In this document: positions 10,714 to 22,814 of the stretch, piece by piece | Layout: each line of letters opens with the position of its first letter | How positions within the stretch are numbered: the stretch's first letter is position 1 | NCBI RefSeq assembly: GCF_040712315.1 | Contig: NC_134020.1 | Span: 32,709,751-32,773,750, forward strand | Source of the DNA: Castanea sativa | Taxonomy: Eukaryota > Streptophyta > Magnoliopsida > Fagales > Fagaceae | DNA length: 64,000 bases | Direction: 5' to 3' | Made by a program: the position numbers and the translations under genes | The notes under the pieces: model-generated | What the model was told of the DNA's origin: nothing | What the model saw: the letters and a program-made list of their open reading frames with translations, nothing else | Databases searched by the model: none

Positions 10714-11792
10714 TCGTGTTCATCACTCCGCAGCTTCGTTTGTGAGTTTGGCATTGTATTATCAACATAACATTATGCATGAATGCCATATATTTGTAGT
10801 TGCACTTGTGTTTTTTTCTTACTTTTAAGCCAATGTGTCAACTGTGGTCTATAAGTAGTGAGTGGAATTTGATAATTGGAATTGGTTTTATATCTGGGTT
10901 TTGAGTGACTGTTAGAGCTCGTGTTGGGCATTTGATGTTTATTTGATAAATTTATGCACTTGGAAAATACCAATTGGTTTTCGGACTGTTTCTCCCCTAT
11001 TTTCGGACCGATTGCAGTGTGGGGGTGGCGTTGGGTATGTGTCATCGTTGTGGAATAGTGTGGTGGTGGTGGTGGTTTGAGGTTCCATACTCTAAGAGCT
11101 TTTCTGCTTGCCTTGACTGAAAACTTGGAATAAAATTTAATAGTAGCAATTTGTATAAAAACACTTAACATTTTTCATTATTTACGTATTCTAATATGTT
11201 AATATCCTCTGCAGCAATCCATAATTCTTCCAGAGGTTTATATATTTCTTTGGTTGTAAAGGCTTTAAGGCATTACATGTCCAATCTGACTAATTTTTTT
11301 ATTAAAAAAAAAAACTATAATTTCCCTAGTTCCACCAGCATCTATGAGTATGTCTTTAGTGACACCATTCATCTAGCATAATAAAATATTCTAGTCTGCA
11401 ATTAAATTTTATCTTAAATGAAAGTAGGGTTTTAGAAAATACATAGAAAGTCCTCCCCAAACAATGAGCTTGGTTGTTTCACGCCTGAGGTATCTTCAAT
11501 TGTATCATTATTCATGACTAATGGCTACAGAGTTCATGACACAAGTAGTGCAACCCCAATGCTGGGTTATCATAATGTATAGTGACAATTGGTCTCGACT
11601 CTCAAATCCTTAATTACCTCCTTTTTTTTGCACTGCTAGAAGTATGGTTCAAGTCAAATCATTTAAATAAAAAGGCCTACTTGGATGTTTTTAATTTATC
11701 ATTAATAAGTAACTAATCTTCAATTTGACAAGTTAAACCAAGAGATGTAGCTGTTTTTGTCCTTATAGGTCAAGTGACATGATATAAATCTA

Positions 11793-11793
<1 letters not shown>

Positions 11794-11843
<50 letters not shown>
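11794..11843. repeat. (AT)n microsatellite
   Basis: About 25 uninterrupted AT units lie within the leader intron of the Harbinger ORF1 gene. Confidence 0.95.
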
Positions 11844-11847
<4 letters not shown>

Positions 11848-12249
11848 GTATGAGCATTGATTGAGCAATGAGTCATTTTGATATGCAATTGGGATGAGTC
11901 ATTATAATTCTTCAAATTCAAAGGGAACCAGTAACTTATCAGCCTAAGGCTAAGATTATATGCTGGATAGTTAGCCCACGATGTGACAAATGCTGGCTGG
12001 ATCTATTTGTTTTCTACGTCCTATCATGTGATCTTAAGTCTACTGTATCATGTGCCCACTGCGGGGTGGTGTAGTGGTTTTAGTGATAAAATGGTAAGGT
12101 AGTAGTAGTGCGTAAAGAAGTGGTTGAGTTGAGAAGGTTGAGTGGTGATTGTCAATTTTTTTCCGCTGCATTATCTAGCAGATAAATTTCAACTTCAATT
12201 TTGTTGCTTATTAGTGTTGCTTCTGAATTACTTTGGTGTTTGTTAGGTG

Positions 12250-13349
12250 ATGGATTCACAAAATCCTTTACTCCTTGACATTTTACAAGACAATGAACAA
12301 GATTTTGAGTCTTTTGACAGTAGTATTTTGATGTCCACTTCACATTCTGACGTGAATGTTCATCAATCTCCAACTCAAGTTGAAATGGGACAATCTATAC
12401 CATTGCAAAAAAATCAACTACTAAAAGAGGAGGTCAACAAGGAATCAACTTCACCGTAGATGAAGACGTTAAGCTAGTGTCAGCGTGGCTCAATGTTAGC
12501 TTAGATGCCGTGACATCAACAGACCAAAAGCACAACATTTTAGGAAAGAATTTGGTCCACTTTTCACAATGACAAAAAATTTAACCGCTCCAAGGATTCT
12601 TTAAATAGTCGGTGGACTATTATTCAAAAGGAGACCAACAAGTTTTGTGAATGCTTAGCCCAAATTGAGAACCGAAATCAAAGTGGTAAAACTGAGCATG
12701 ACAAGGTATTTTGACTCAACATCTAATATGTATTGTACATCAATACACTTTTAGTTTTATGATTTTTATTATTTTCAATTTTTTATTTTTGTAGATTGAA
12801 GATGCAAAAGCTCTTTATCTAAATAATACGAAAAATGCATTTCAATTGGAACATTGTTGGAGAGTTTTGAGGAATGAAGCTAAGTGGTTGATTCTAAGAG
12901 AAAATTTGAACGTGCACAAAAGAAAGTCAGCCACACAATCTTTTCATACTTTTGCAAGCTCAATAAATCTAGATGAAGATAATAATGAGATGAACTTTGA
13001 CGAAACCTTGGAGAGACCCGTAGGCAAGAAGGCCGAAAATGAGAAATTAAAGAAAAGAAAGAATTGTGATGACGTGGTCCTAATACTTTCCTCTCAGTTG
13101 GACGAAATCAAGGAAGAAAAGAGGAGAATGCATGAGGAGGAGAAGGAAAGTATGCGCATTGCATTAGAAGAACGAAGAGAGTTAATGCGCATTGCATCTA
13201 AAGAACGAAGAGAGTTTATTCGTATCAAGGAAGAGAAGAATGAAGTAGAAAAGAGGAAAATGGAAGATGAAATTATGATGAAAGATACAAGAACCATGGA
13301 TCCTGAGCAACAAGAATATATTCGTCTATCGTTTGGAAATCTTGGATAG
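12250..13349 (+). pseudogene. PIF/Harbinger ORF1 (Myb/trihelix-like DNA-binding protein)
   Basis: In Harbinger elements ORF1 binds the transposon ends and partners the transposase. Exon 1 (12250-12705) starts MDSQNPLLLDILQDNEQ and carries NFTVDEDVKLVSAWLNVS, the trihelix start, then SLNSRWTIIQKETNKF. A GT-AG intron (12706-12794) is followed by exon 2 with WRVLRNEAKWL, ERPVGKKAENEKLKKRKN and a long Glu/Lys/Arg coiled coil, matching the NAM-associated C-terminal domain seen in these proteins. Frame breaks occur at an A7 run near 12406 and near 12540. A leader exon (ending 10305) and a 1.94-kb leader intron (10306-12246) are suggested by good splice sites. Confidence 0.82.
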
Positions 13350-13679
13350 GTTAAAGTCAAAATTTTCATCACAATTTGGATATTATTATTGACAATATCT
13401 AATCAAGTAATTTTTTGTATAGTGCAAAGATACTAGCACATGGTTGACATAGATGATTTGATGTTAGACATCTCTTTTGTAGTATTTACTTGTGCAAGGA
13501 ACATGATTATTCAATCTCTAATCATATTAGATATATTTTTGTAGTCTTCACTTGTGCAAGGAAACAGATGCAAGGTTGTAAATTTTGTATTGTGCACGGA
13601 CAATAGCACTTGTTTAGTTTGTAAATTTTGTATTGTGCAAGGAAACAGATGCAATGTTATAGTTTTTGCATATCTGCAT

Positions 13680-14105
13680 ATCTGTTATAGTGTGTTTCTG
13701 CAGAAAAATAAATTTTCTGTACAGTGTTATTTTTCTGCAGAAACTGTTTTGTGTTTCGGCAGAAAAATTGTGTTTCTGCAGAAAAATAATTTTTCTTCAT
13801 ACTGTTATTTTTCTGCATAGTGTATTTCTGCAGAAAAATAATTTCTGTATAGTGTTATTTTTCTGCAGAAACTGTTTTGTGCTTCTGCAGAAAAATAATT
13901 TTTCTGTATAGTGTTATTTTTTTGCAGAAACTGTTTTGTGTTTCTGCAGAGAAATAATTTTTCTGCATAGTGTGTGCTTCTGCAGAAAAATAATTTTTTT
14001 GCATAGTGTTATTTTTCTGTAGAAACTGTTTTGTGTTTAGAAAAATAATTTTTCTGCATAGTGTTTCTGCAGAAACTGTTTTTCATTGTTATTTTACTGC
14101 AGACA
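13680..14105. repeat. Palindromic CTGCAG minisatellite
   Basis: The 12-bp palindrome TTTCTGCAGAAA and one-base variants recur about ten times, joined by AATAATTTTTCTGCATAGTG and AACTGTTTTGTG links with a period near 70-75 bp. It lies between the two convergent Harbinger genes, downstream of both stops. Shorter direct repeats (GCAAGGAAACAGATGCAA) precede it at 13553-13652. Confidence 0.85.
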
Positions 14106-14304
14106 TTGTAATTTCTATTTTTTATCTCAAAAAAAAAAAGTTAGTAAATTTCAAATTCGCGACAATGAAGTTTAATAGTGCGACAATGAAGTTTAATATT
14201 ATAATAAAAATTACAGTGTCCTTTTTGGAAACTTAGTAATATTAAACTTAGTAAGTTTCAAATTCCAATGAAGGTTCACATTAAACTTAGTAAATTTTAA
14301 AATC

Positions 14305-15610
14305 CTACGATTGGCCTTGTAGTTGCCATAGATGCTCGACGAGATCCGCTTGAAGTTGAGAATGAATTCCTCTATCTCTAATAGAATTATGACGTTCAAT
14401 GAACTACATAAGGTTACAAGTGGGATTATGTGACACCGGTTCGGGTCCACTATCATCGATTTGATCATAATCATAGTCATTTGCTGCAAGGTAAGTATGT
14501 TGCTCATCTTCAATGATCATATTATGCAATATTATACATGCCATCATAATATCCTTAAGCGTTTCAAGGTGAAAAAAACGTGCAGGCCCGCGAACAATTG
14601 CAAATCGTGCTTAAAGTACTCCAAATGCACGTTCGACATCTTTCCTAGCCACCTCTTGTGCAGAAGCAAAATGTTGTTTTTTACGGTCTTGTGGTGCTGG
14701 AATTGTTTTGACAAATGTTGCCCATGATGGATATATACCCCATCTGCAAGATAGTACCCCATCGAATAGTCATTACCGTTTATCGAGTAATTAACCGGAG
14801 AAGCACGCCCTTCAGCAAGCTCAGAAAATACAGAAGACCGCTCTAGGACATTGATGTCATTGTGAGACCTCGGTAACCCAAAAAATGCATGCCATATCCA
14901 AATGTCATACGATGCCACGATTTCCAGAATTATTGTTGGATCACGTGTATGACCAATATATTGACCTTTCCACTTGGACAATTCTTCCATTTCCAATGCA
15001 TGCAGTCGATGATTCCTAGCATTCCTAAAAATCCACGGTGTTGGCCAACCGCTAACAAAGTTGCAATGTCATTGTTGTTTGGTGACCTCAAGTACTCTTC
15101 AGAAAAGATTGAAACTACCGCTTTAATAAAATTTTTAAAGCTTTTTATTGCAGTGGTTTCTCCAATCCTCAAGTATTCATCCATGAAATCAGCCAACACT
15201 CCATAAGCAAGCATTCTGATTGCGGCGGTCATCTTTTGAAGGGAAGACAACCCGAGTGTGTTAGCTGCATTTCTTTTTTGAACAAAGTATGGTTCAATAG
15301 CTTCAACTCTTGAATGGATACGTAGAAAAAGAAAACGACTCATACGAAACCTCATTCGAAATACATTAGGAGGATACACTGGTGTTTCGGCAAAATAATC
15401 ATGGAAAAGCCTGTCATGACCTTGCAAAGGATTACGCCAGATAAACTTGCAAAATTGAATCGAACGACGACGTGATGTTGATGCTCCTTCATTGTTTAAT
15501 TCTTCTATGGCAATAGCTAGAGTAAGTTCTAACTCATCATCATCAGAAGATGAGTCAAATGAAGGCTCATCATTTGGAAAAATAAAATCAATGTCATAAT
15601 GGAAATCCAT
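14305..15610 (-). pseudogene. PIF/Harbinger DDE transposase (DDE_Tnp_4 / HARBI1-like)
   Basis: The protein starts MDFHYDIDFIFPNDEPSFDS with an acidic N-terminus. It then shows VFRMRFRMSRFLFLRI, the helix-turn-helix-like region, LGIIDCMHWKWKNCP with the first catalytic Asp, PRSHNDINVLERS, GYYLADGVY with the second Asp, and VERAFGVL with the catalytic Glu. It ends with ACIILHNMIIEDE and a C-terminal HNSIRDRGIHSQLQ segment. A one-base frameshift lies near 14975, further breaks lie between 14620 and 14720, and stops follow FGVL and precede HNSIRD. The start is the only Met before the conserved region. It is a decayed transposase; no other reading fits. Confidence 0.92.
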
Positions 15611-15889
15611 TAGGAGAGAACAAAAACCGAATGGAAGAGATAATTTTGTAGAAGTGGATGAAAATTAAAGAGAAAATGGTCATATTTATAGAGCAAAAAT
15701 GTGACCTTTAGTTTTGAATTTACCATTGGGTTTAAAGTTAAAAAAATATGACCTTTAGATTTGAATTTACCATTGGGTTTAAAGTTAGGTTTGAATTTAC
15801 CGTTTGAATTTCAAAATTATGACTAGTGGATATAACAAGAAAAATTATGACTGTTGGGTAAAAAAAAAAAAAAAAAAAAAGACCATTGG

Positions 15890-16265
15890 TCGGAGACATC
15901 GATTTAGCAGCATTGGTTTGGTCACCGATTCTAGCAATACGGCGGTCAGAGACATCGATTCGGCAATGGTCGTCGAAGCCACTATTATGACAATCGGCTC
16001 ACCGGTGATGGCGGTACAATGGTCGGAGACACTAGTCCGGTGGGCGGTCACCAAAGCCACTATTTTGGTAGTTTGGCATCAGCGGCATTTGTCGAAGCCA
16101 CTATTTTAACAATCTACCCACCGGTGGGTCACTATTCAGTGGTATGGTGGGCGGCGAGACCAATCTGTCGGCGTTCGCCGGAGCCACTATTTTGGAGGTT
16201 CGGCCATCGGACCTCCACCATAAGCGGCTCCATTGGCCGGGCCACCGGTGTTGGTAGTTTACTTA
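15890..16265. repeat. G+C-rich degenerate repeats upstream of the transposase
   Basis: GCCACTATTTTG or a close variant occurs four times (about 15977, 16050, 16097, 16181), embedded in CGG/CCGGTGG-rich sequence. It lies between the transposase start and the right terminus of the Harbinger element, so it may hold its promoter or subterminal binding sites. There is no convincing frame. Confidence 0.55.
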
Positions 16266-16469
16266 AAATATAAGTTTAAATTAAAAAAGTATGACCATTA
16301 GGGAAATTAATAAAAAAATTGATGAAGAATGAATATTTTATTGAAAAGTCTTGTAAAATAGATAAACTGATGTGGGTTTTTTGTAAAAGTGATAGTGTAA
16401 AATAGAAAAAGTAGATTTTTTGTGTAAAATAGATGGAATCTTTTACATGAGCTGATGTGGTTGCTCTTA

Positions 16470-16912
16470 GCGAGGTGCACTGTGGACCTGACTCAAGCTA
16501 AATAAGATTGAGTTTCTATGATAATCTAACTAAGAAGGCAACATCTTACTAGCTCGTACTCCATGAGCATGATAGTCTAGAAGGTTGTAGCCAGTACTTA
16601 ACCTTGGGTTCCTATTGCATACAAAAGCGTGACAGGTTTGTAGGGGACTTAACTTGGTCCATCCGGTTAATGTGTACTTAAGGACACACATTAAGGTATT
16701 TATTTTTAAAAATATTTTCTCGTGAATTGAAAAAAAGTTAATACTTTTTCATCTTGAATTTTTTTTTAAAAAAATAATTAATTATTATGTGCCTTGGACA
16801 CACAGTAACAAAATCTTTATGAAAATATGAAACAAGAAAGGAAGGCTGTTGAGGGAAAGCGAAATTTGAGAAATGCAAAAGCAAATAGGCAATATGGTTA
16901 GGGTTTTTGATT
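16470..16912. other. Spacer with a TAATGTGTG-type MITE remnant
   Basis: Around 16670-16806 there is GGTTAATGTGTACTTAAGGACACACATTAA, interior poly-A/T, then TTATGTGCCTTGGACACAC. The same pattern occurs at 40852-40975 and 46018-46190, so it is a dispersed short element. No coding sequence is seen. Confidence 0.5.
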
Positions 16913-17757
16913 TTCAATCAAATGTTATCTATCTTATCAAGGGTCTATGACTATGTAGTGTAAAATGGCCTTTATGCCCTATTATTCTTGGCTGTAAGCT
17001 GCCGATTCTGAGGAGTTGGGGTAAAGAGTTTATGTTGATTAGATGAGATGGCTTAGGTTTTAGCAACGTGAATGTGAATATATAGAAAACCCTAACCTAA
17101 CTTGGGCACTAACTTTTCAAGAGGTTTTGACGAGGGATTGAGTGATTCCCTGAAGCTCTTTGCGTCACTGTGTGTTTCTCTCCCAATGGTAGGATGGCTC
17201 TCGTTTGTTTCAGCATTTTCTTCATAGCCAAGTTATAAAAAATAAATAAATAAAGTTATTTTGACATAACAAAACATCATTTTATTTATTTTAATATACA
17301 ATTTTACAATACACATCAAATATTTTATTATTTTATCATTATAATTAAATATTATTTATTTATTTTTTTATTCTTGTTTTATGCTTTCTTTTTTGTTGTT
17401 TCGGCAGACATATTAAGGTGAGAGAATGTTTGAATATTATTAATTAAAGGAAAATACTAAAAAGACAAAATGTAAAATTTTTTATCAGAACTCGTTACTT
17501 GGCAAGCTGTAAATGATAGAAGTCAAATGGTGGGCTCATGCTTCCACCATTTATAACTAACCATGTGGCGGGTTATGATAATAGTTGTGAGATTTTTTTT
17601 TCCTCCCTAACATTGCTCTTAGTTAATCCACATGTTCCCAACGGTCATCAAGAGAGAAAATTATGAATGATTACTCATCAATCTCTACAATGCTATTATT
17701 GACACATATCATGAATGTGATTTTCTTTCTTTCTATTTTTTATTCTTGGTTTGCTTA

Positions 17758-18553
17758 GGGTATTGGCATCATGTGTGCCAAATACTAAATTTTTAGCATT
17801 TGGCACACCAAAATTCTTGTCTTATGAGATGTGCCAAATCTCAAATATTTTTACAACACGCTTTTTTTTTTATAATTCCCTTATACTCTCTCTCTCTCTA
17901 CCTCTTTCTCTTCCCCTTCATCTTGCCCCTCTCTGCCTCCCCCGATCAAAGCCATGATTTGAATTAATCTCAACCACGTTTTGAAACCACACTATCAAAA
18001 CATTTGATGATTTATATAATATTAAATGTTATATTAAAATAGAAAAAGTAAGTTTTGGTGTGAGAAATTGACATTTGACATAGCACACTTGGCTAGGGTT
18101 GCTGGGGTGGTGGGTTTTGGCTACAGTTTTGTGGTGGGTTTTGGCTGCAGTTTGTGTCGTGGGATTTTTTTTTAATTTATTTTTTATTTTTTGGTGGTTG
18201 GGGGTTGAGGTTGTGGTTGGTGGTGGTAGCTGTGGCTGTGGTCGTGGTTGGAGGTGATGAGCTTGAAAAGCTCAGGCTATGGAGGTTTTGAGAGTAGAAT
18301 ATCAAAGAGAGGGAGAAACTTCTAGACCGGGTTAAGAAGGATAGAGAGACAGTGGGAGAGAGAGACAGAGGGAGAGTGAGAAATAATAAAAATAAATGAA
18401 TAAAAAATAACAAAGAAAGAATATTTAAATGAAATGTTAAAAAAATAGATGTTTTGGTATAAGGGATATTGGAAAGTAATGTGTTATATGTTATAAAGTT
18501 GTTTTTTAAGATGGTAAATACTAATTTTTTTAGAAGCTTTGATGGGAATGCTC
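17758..18553. mobile_element. PIF-like MITE nested in the left arm
   Basis: The ends are GGGTATTGGCATCA (17758) and TGATGGGAATGCTC (18553); reverse complementing the second gives GAGCATTCCCATCA, matching 10 of 14 positions. TTA flanks the left side; the right flank reads TCG, mutated from TTA. The copy at 62351-63137 has TAA on both sides, and the partial repeat at 8200-8515 shows the same region without the MITE. Confidence 0.75.
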
Positions 18554-18861
18554 TCGCTACAAATAATTCTCTGCTAATTTGTGGCTAAATTGATATAGAC
18601 CTAATGTTTTTTAGAGAACTAGCATTATCTATGTTATACTAAATGCTATTTTGACATACTAAACCTACTTAAAAAAAAAAATTAACACACCATTTTACAA
18701 TATCCTCAACATCAAATGTTCTATTTTAAGGTTACAAACACATTAAAATAATCTTAAAAACACATCTTTGAATAAAAAAGGAAAAAAATTATGGCCTAGT
18801 TTGGTATAGTAGTTTAACATGTTTTCAGTTTTTAAAAAACATTACACGCATTTTCAGTACT

Positions 18862-18977
18862 TGGAGTGTGTATGGGTTGGGTTAAGGGGATTTTTTGACC
18901 CAACCCACCATGGTGGGTCAAAATAATTCAACCCAACCCAACCCACATGGGTCAAGTTGAACCAATGGGTTGGACAA

Positions 18978-19008
<31 letters not shown>

Positions 19009-19188
19009 AATTGAGTAGAAACAATATATAAGTATATTAAAAAAACCCAAAGATTAGTGTCAATGTAACTCTTTAAAGACAATCAACACTAATAACTAAA
19101 CAACAATAGTAATTTATTAGGGTTTGTATGAACTAATTGGCTTTTATATAGGATAGGAATAGTTGATTATTTTAAAAAATTCATTAAT

Positions 19189-19230
<42 letters not shown>

Positions 19231-19345
19231 TATATGGGTGAGTCGGGTTGGGTTTGATGGGTTTGAAATTTTATGACCCAAACCTAGCCTAACCCGCCCC
19301 ACTATCAAAAAACAATTTTGTAACCCAACCCAACCAGATTAACCT
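18862..19345. mobile_element. CCCAACCC-ended MITE, left arm copy (truncated)
   Basis: It begins GGAGTGTGTATGGGTTGGG and ends in repeated CCAACCC. The interior has (TTA)n at 18981-19008, an AAACCCTAATAAATTACT-type segment and (AT)n near 19191-19226. The copy at 61400-61994 is longer at the inner end. Both carry GGGTTGGGTT runs, which are transposon ends and not telomere repeats. Confidence 0.6.
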
Positions 19346-19420
19346 ATTCGATAGTGTTGTGCTATTTGTATGTTTTTAAACCCCTTAAACACAACTAGAT
19401 TAACATATTATTTACCCAAA

Positions 19421-20203
19421 TGATTAACTTAGGTAAATTATGCAGATCTAGGTTAACAAATATAAATCATATCATTGTAAAGTGCGAAAAATAAATGACA
19501 CAACAATATGATGACCTAGGAAAACCAAACCGGTGAAAAACCTAAGGAGGATTTAACCTAACTATCCTCAAGGTAAAACTGAATCCCCTATGAAAGAATT
19601 AAAGTTTACACAATAACGATTTAGACCACTAACATCCTATTGCTACCTCGAGTAGAAAACTTACTATCATGACCACGTGACAGCTCCGAGTCCACAGGCT
19701 ACTTTTTTCTTGGATTCCCAGCAAGCACAAGCACTTCCGCTTGTATGTCTTTAAGCTGTTGAATCTGCAATTGAGTTAATCACCAAGCTCTTGACATCAA
19801 TCTAGATCTTGATAACCCTCTGTGTATGTGAAGGTAAACACCTTTAGATCTCATAAGAGATTAACATACATAGCATAAAGAGCATCCTTAAAACGTGGCT
19901 AGGGTTTTCTCTTTTATATCTAGGACAAAACATAAAATCCTACACGTAAAATGGGCTTAGGCTGAGTTGGAAAATTCTGCAGAAAAATAATATGCACGAC
20001 TTTCAATTAGTTGAGTCTAATTCTCGATTGATCGAGCCAGACAGATTTACACAGTAAATCCTACAGCAACTCGATTCCAACTTTACATTAAAGACACATA
20101 CTTGAGCATGTCTAAACAAGACTAAAACGTTTTGTTCATGGTTTGCCAACATTATAAATTAGAGTTCTAATATATTTAAATCTAAAGGTCTTAGAAGTCA
20201 ACA
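19421..20203 (-). repeat. 3' LTR of element P1
   Basis: The minus-strand start TGTTGACTTCTAAGACC adjoins a PPT. About 340 bp (19866-20203) match 33281-33621, including AGCATAAAGAGCATCC, GGGCTTAGGCTGA and CATGGTTTGCCAACATTA. The left edge near 19421 is chosen from a TGATTAAC end and is uncertain. Confidence 0.65.
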
Positions 20204-20215
20204 AACTCTCCCTTT
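20204..20215 (-). other. Polypurine tract of element P1
   Basis: On the minus strand AAAGGGAGAGTT directly precedes the LTR start TGTTGAC, as expected for the plus-strand primer of an LTR retrotransposon. It fixes the orientation of the element. Confidence 0.75.
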
Positions 20216-20763
20216 GGCAATCTGTGACAAAACACAAACATAACAAAGTGTTCAAAGTTTACATAAAAACAACCCATTACAAAAACGTAGCCCAACATAA
20301 CAAATTTAGCCTAACTACTATCCATCAGTTGCAAGTGTAGACAGTAGCACGAATGAATCAACCTGTTTATTCCCGTAACACTTAATGAACACATAAATGC
20401 ATGTGTAGAAAATACAAGTAACACAAAAATATAACTTCTTGATTTCACATAACAAAAAATAAAGACATATATTATGAATAACCTCATAAATATAAATCAA
20501 TAAACAATGTGAAATAAGAAACATTTAAACAAAGTATCTCCCCCTATCATGAACAACCCAAACATAATACATCATGAGCCAAAAAAGTAAATGTAGAGTG
20601 AAGCACCTAGATACAATCTAAAAACTTCACAGCTCCAAACAACACAAAATCTCCACCTAACAACAAAAACTCCTCTCTACACCAAATGCACTCCCCCTTT
20701 TTGTGACGAATTGCCAAAGGACACTCACTCATCATCAAAAGGAGGTGGCAGTCTAATACTCTC

Positions 20764-21786
20764 CTAATCCACTTGTAAAGCACGAAGCCCATTAAGCATG
20801 TCCACCAGAAGCTGACCATAAGCCACCTGAACGGTCATGACAGTCTCCAACATACAATGAATGTTTGAATCATTCGAAGTAGAAGGCGGAGGAACATCAA
20901 TAGCAGCAACATGATCGACAGACGCCTCAGCAGAAGTATCACCTGTAGAGGAGGGAGGAGGATGAGGCACGACACCAGAAGACTCAACCCTAGGACGTTT
21001 AGAGCTTGTTTTCATATGAGCACCCCTCTGCCTAAGAAAGGTGGCACATATAGAAGCGATAATATGAACAGGCTCAAACGCAGGAAACTCCTCTAAACCA
21101 AGATGTAAAAGAATCCGATGAATAAAAACGAGGAAGAAAAGAGCATGAGCAGTAGAACTATTCCTATAAACCTTGTTTAGAGAACGAATAAATAGATGAG
21201 AAAAATTGATAGGAGCATCAGTAACAAGGGCATACAGAAACACATATCGCTCAATAAGAATGGTGTGCAGATGAGAGATAGGCCACAAAGAATGACAAAC
21301 AATTCGAAAGAAAAGATAGTGAACCTTCGAGGATTAGAACCCCATTGGATAAAAGACCCAGTGATGTAAGACATGATGCCGTCTAAAGGAGGAGACTCAT
21401 CATAAGGGTAGACAGGATGCTGAACCACAAGTACCCCAAGAGCATCAGTCACTACCAAAGGAGTAATGATGTATTCTTTACCTCGTATCCAACTCTTAAC
21501 TAAAGTGTTGGAATCATAGACATGGATAGAGAGGTTCGAGTAGAACTCTCTTATCTGGGTAGCTAGAGGTGGATGAGATATATCCAACATTGACAACCAG
21601 CTCCGATGCTCAAAGTTACGTCTAATCTCACTATCTAGCTCAAAGTTTCCTTTCAGCTCAAATGTTCCTTTTAAGGTTAAGCGTCTCATAAGTTTATTGG
21701 TGTTTTGCACTCAAGAATCTATCACTCTCAAAAGAAGGAGGAGAAGAGGAGGAGGGTTTCTTATTGGCTCTAGTCTTCCTAGGCAT
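20764..21786 (-). pseudogene. Putative plant transposon protein (PF20167-like), frameshifted
   Basis: The start is MPRKTRANKKPSSSS (21786), a basic Ser-rich leader, chosen because it follows a long leader and opens the conserved frame. It then carries RRNFEHRSWLSMLDISHPP, REFYSNLSIHVYDSNTLVKS, VRGKEYIIT-like sequence and PIERYVFLYALVTDAPINF-type sequence, ending in a Ser/Pro-rich tail with MLNGLRALQVD. Proteins of this type are abundant in plant genomes and are annotated as putative plant transposon proteins of unknown activity. Frameshifts lie near 21700 and 21290. A related protein is at 51768-52917. The family name is from memory of the domain layout; the role in transposition is unknown. 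Confidence 0.65.
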
Positions 21787-21927
21787 GGTGCTAAGGAAAG
21801 AACAAGACAAACATAAAAGAACCGAAAAGGAAACAAGAAAAACCAAGGGCAGACTACAAGTCAGCACAAAACAATATAGAAAATAACAATCTATATAATG
21901 CATGAACAGTATAATCAAATGATGCAT

Positions 21928-22814
21928 GCTCTAATGCAGTGAGAATAAGTTCAATTTAACTTTAAAATCACAAAATTGGCTTGAGCATAGAGTTTATATA
22001 TAAAATCTCAAAATTTTGAAAAACCACTCGTACAATTTTCAAGAAATTAACCAATTGATCATGAAACAAGATAGATAACACAATATAATGATCATATGAA
22101 TCAATCCAACAAGTCAATTTCATCAAATTAAATCCAATTGAACAAAATTCCCAATTTGGGTAGTTTTAAGCCCTAGAATTCTTAATTTTTCACAAAACCC
22201 CAAATTGATCAAATTAAATCACCAAGAATAGTTGTAAATCATCTCACAACAAAAACTCATTGATCAATTTTCAAAAAAAACACGTGAATCATCAAAAACC
22301 CCAAATGTTCATAGGTTCAAAATTATCCCCAAAATGCATGAAAAAATGCATTGAACTTGAAAATAAATGAAAAATGAAGGGTATAAAGGTCTTACCGGCT
22401 TTAGAGGACAAAAATCTTGCAAAAGAATCAGAGGAAAATGACAAAAATCTTGATTGGAAGCTTTGACAGATTGGATAGAGAGATAAAAAGTTTTAAAAAG
22501 TTTGAAAAGTGTTTGAACATGTGAGAAACAAAAATTTTTTTAAAAAATCTCTATACGACTTTCGATGGATCGAAAATGCTTTGATTTATCTAGCACCAAT
22601 TGAGCATTGATCGAAATAGACAGAAGGTGGCCAAAATTTTAATTGCATTTTTTATCGACATTCTGGAAAGAACAAATTTTTGAAAACCAAACAATTTTAT
22701 GCAGAAACTCCTCAACGCATTGAATTTTATGAATAAAATGCATGAGTATGAGATGAAATGCTTTCAAAAACACTTGTTTTGATCCTAGTTTTCCCAAAAT
22801 TTAGAGTTTCCATT
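21928..22814 (-). other. Leader of element P1, non-coding
   Basis: Between the protein start and the Tat insertion there is no coding sequence. It is AT-rich, with a TCGATGGATCGAAAATGC and GATCGAAATAG patch at 22560-22620 that resembles the TCGA-rich patches in the LTRs. The end at 22814 is interrupted by the Tat element. Confidence 0.5.

Larger units (their letters stand above)
9860..16466. mobile_element. PIF/Harbinger transposon, full length, TTA target duplication
   Basis: The left end reads GAGCAACCCCAGATTAAC (9860) and the right end, reverse complemented, GAGCAACCACATCAGCTC (from 16466). TTA stands directly outside both ends (9857-9859 and 16467-16469), the 3-bp target duplication expected of PIF/Harbinger. 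Inside are the two genes this superfamily uses: a Myb/trihelix-like ORF1 on plus (12250-13349) and a DDE transposase on minus (14305-15610), convergent. Both have frame breaks, so the copy is non-autonomous now, but its ends look complete. Confidence 0.93.
16913..19345. repeat. Left arm of a long inverted duplication
   Basis: Read in reverse complement, this 2.4-kb block follows 61440-64000 almost throughout. Both contain the stretch with CAATCAAATGTTATCT, ACACACAGTGACGCAAAGAG (reverse), a 0.79-kb MITE, the TAGTATGTCAAAATAGC segment and a CCCAACCC-rich element. The right arm runs off the window exactly where this arm begins, so the true outer end is unknown. It is non-coding; the CT-rich open frames in it are low-complexity. 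Confidence 0.9.

Noticed and set aside
10773..11171. 132-codon minus-strand frame
   Set aside because: It is in the leader intron of the Harbinger gene, of odd composition, and matches no family.
18177..18413. Ser/Leu/Pro-rich minus-strand frame
   Set aside because: It lies in a CT-rich MITE interior and recurs in the other arm with changes that do not respect codons.
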